Shown here in pieces: positions 63,390 through 64,000 of a DNA stretch of 64,000 nucleotides. Every line of letters begins with the position of its first letter. Position 1 is the first letter of the stretch. Made by a program: the position numbers and the translations under genes. The stretch comes from Conexibacter woesei Iso977N. Its GTDB lineage: Bacteria > Actinomycetota > Thermoleophilia > Solirubrobacterales > Solirubrobacteraceae. Under the pieces are notes generated by a model, which had not been told where the DNA came from, made no database searches, and saw only the letters and a list, made by a program, of their open reading frames with translations. The stretch spans positions 186,001 to 250,000 of the forward strand of contig NZ_AUKG01000001.1 of the NCBI RefSeq assembly GCF_000424625.1, given 5' to 3'.

Positions 63390-64000
63390 GTGCGCGTCAT
63401 CACCTGGAACCTGTTCCACGGCCGCTCGGTCCCTGACACCCCGCGGTCGTTGTTGGAGGAGTTCGGTTCGACCCTCGCCGCGTGGGAGTGGGACGTCGCG
63501 CTCCTGCAGGAGGTCCCGCCGTGGTGGCCGGGACCGCTCGCGCGCGTGTGCGGCGCCGAGGCGCGGGCGGTGCTGACGTCGCGCAACTTCGGCGCGGCGG
63601 CGCGGCGCTGGGCGGCGGAGCGGCGGCCGGACCTGATCAAGTCCAACGGCGGCGGCGCGAACGCGATCCTGGTGCGGCCGGGCGGCGGCGCGATCGGGCG
63701 GCACGCGACAGCGCTGATCCGGTGGTGGCCGGAGCGGCGCTACGTGCACGCGGTTGAGTTGGACGGCGGCCTGTGGGTCGGGAACGTGCACGCGTCGACG
63801 AGGGCGCGGCGCGCGCAGTCCGACATGGGGCGCGCGGGCGGCGCGCTGGCCGGGTGGGCGCGGGGCGCGCCGGCGCTGCTCGGGGGCGACGCGAACGTCG
63901 AGGACCCGCGGGTCGAGGGGTTCACGGACCTGGGCGGCGGCGGGATCGACCGGTTCCTCGGGCGGGGCCTGGAGGGCGCCGAGGTGGAGGTGCTCGACCC
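63390..64000 (+). CDS. Endonuclease/exonuclease/phosphatase family protein (3' end outside window)
   Basis: Open from GTG 63390 to the window end (203 codons). EEP-fold marks: VRVITWNLFHGR with the first Asn, DVALLQEVPPWW with metal-binding Glu, GLWVGNVHAS with catalytic His, and LLGGDANVEDPR with Asp/Asn. The final Asp-His motif would lie beyond the edge. Substrate (DNA, RNA or phospholipid head group) unknown. Divergent from argF, 26 bp apart. Confidence 0.83.
   Translation, partial: MRVITWNLFHGRSVPDTPRSLLEEFGSTLAAWEWDVALLQEVPPWWPGPLARVCGAEARAVLTSRNFGAAARRWAAERRPDLIKSNGGGANAILVRPGGGAIGRHATALIRWWPERRYVHAVELDGGLWVGNVHASTRARRAQSDMGRAGGALAGWARGAPALLGGDANVEDPRVEGFTDLGGGGIDRFLGRGLEGAEVEVLD

Overview
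The window is very GC-rich and almost wholly coding. It uses ATG, GTG and TTG starts and many ATGA/GTGA stop-start overlaps. A dnaK-grpE-dnaJ-hspR operon, an inositol-phosphate/phosphatidylinositol cluster, a DUF58/MoxR/DUF4129 cluster and many apparently leaderless gene starts point to a high-GC actinobacterium. The protein flavour suggests the Thermoleophilia/Solirubrobacterales side, but that placement is inference. I saw no rRNA, tRNA, CRISPR array, insertion sequence or prophage.

Layout. 1-3 kb: a truncated recQ, then a DJ-1/PfpI protein with a GlxA-type regulator. 3-18.5 kb: purine biosynthesis genes (purF, purL-purQ-purS-purC, purB, purE-purD), mostly on the minus strand. They are interrupted by a CPA1 antiporter, an aldo/keto reductase, a vapBC-like module, a 156-bp duplicated non-coding unit, and a TetR/MFS efflux pair with a phased operator array. 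18.5-24 kb: a secreted protein with an abutting ABC ATPase, a GAF histidine kinase, and clpB with a recognisable promoter and HspR-type inverted repeat. 24-30 kb: RDD, SpoIIM-like, DUF58, MoxR, DUF4350 and DUF4129 genes and a membrane protein. 30-36 kb: a TetR/SDR pair around a perfect palindrome, then hspR, dnaJ, grpE and dnaK. 36-40 kb: a diguanylate cyclase, an ATP-grasp protein, endonuclease III, a PfkB kinase and a CAP-domain protein. 40-45 kb: a large membrane protein, then PAP2, CDP-alcohol phosphatidyltransferase and inositol-3-phosphate synthase. 44.7-46.5 kb: a Fic protein behind a 36-bp palindrome, and two small genes. 46.5-51 kb: an alarmone-synthetase-like protein, a glycosyltransferase-PHP fusion, a degenerate Fe-S uracil-DNA-glycosylase-fold protein, a presenilin-like membrane protein and a small Cys-rich protein, all co-oriented and tightly packed. 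51-64 kb: an NTF2-like protein, a quinone oxidoreductase, an MFS pump, an M48 protease, a gene remnant, a tandem GNAT protein, an RTX-like secreted protein, an RNA m5U methyltransferase, an M3-like peptidase, a large secreted protein with a basic tail, TrmO, a phasin-like protein, argF and a truncated EEP-family nuclease.

How parts fit together. Eight purine genes supply steps 1, 2, 4, 6, 7 and 8 of IMP synthesis; purM, purN, purH and purK are not in the window. HspR, encoded last in the dnaK operon, is the probable repressor of that operon and of clpB. Ino1 product can feed the CDP-alcohol phosphatidyltransferase (phosphatidylinositol-phosphate synthase), and the adjacent PAP2 protein is a candidate for the following dephosphorylation.

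The most unusual items are the presenilin-like (GxSD) protein and its Fe-S neighbour at 49.4-50.8 kb, the palindrome-fronted Fic gene, the 11-bp-phased operator array at 13.43-13.55 kb, the SDR without its catalytic YxxxK, and the recurring TANNNT-N6-9-start arrangement.
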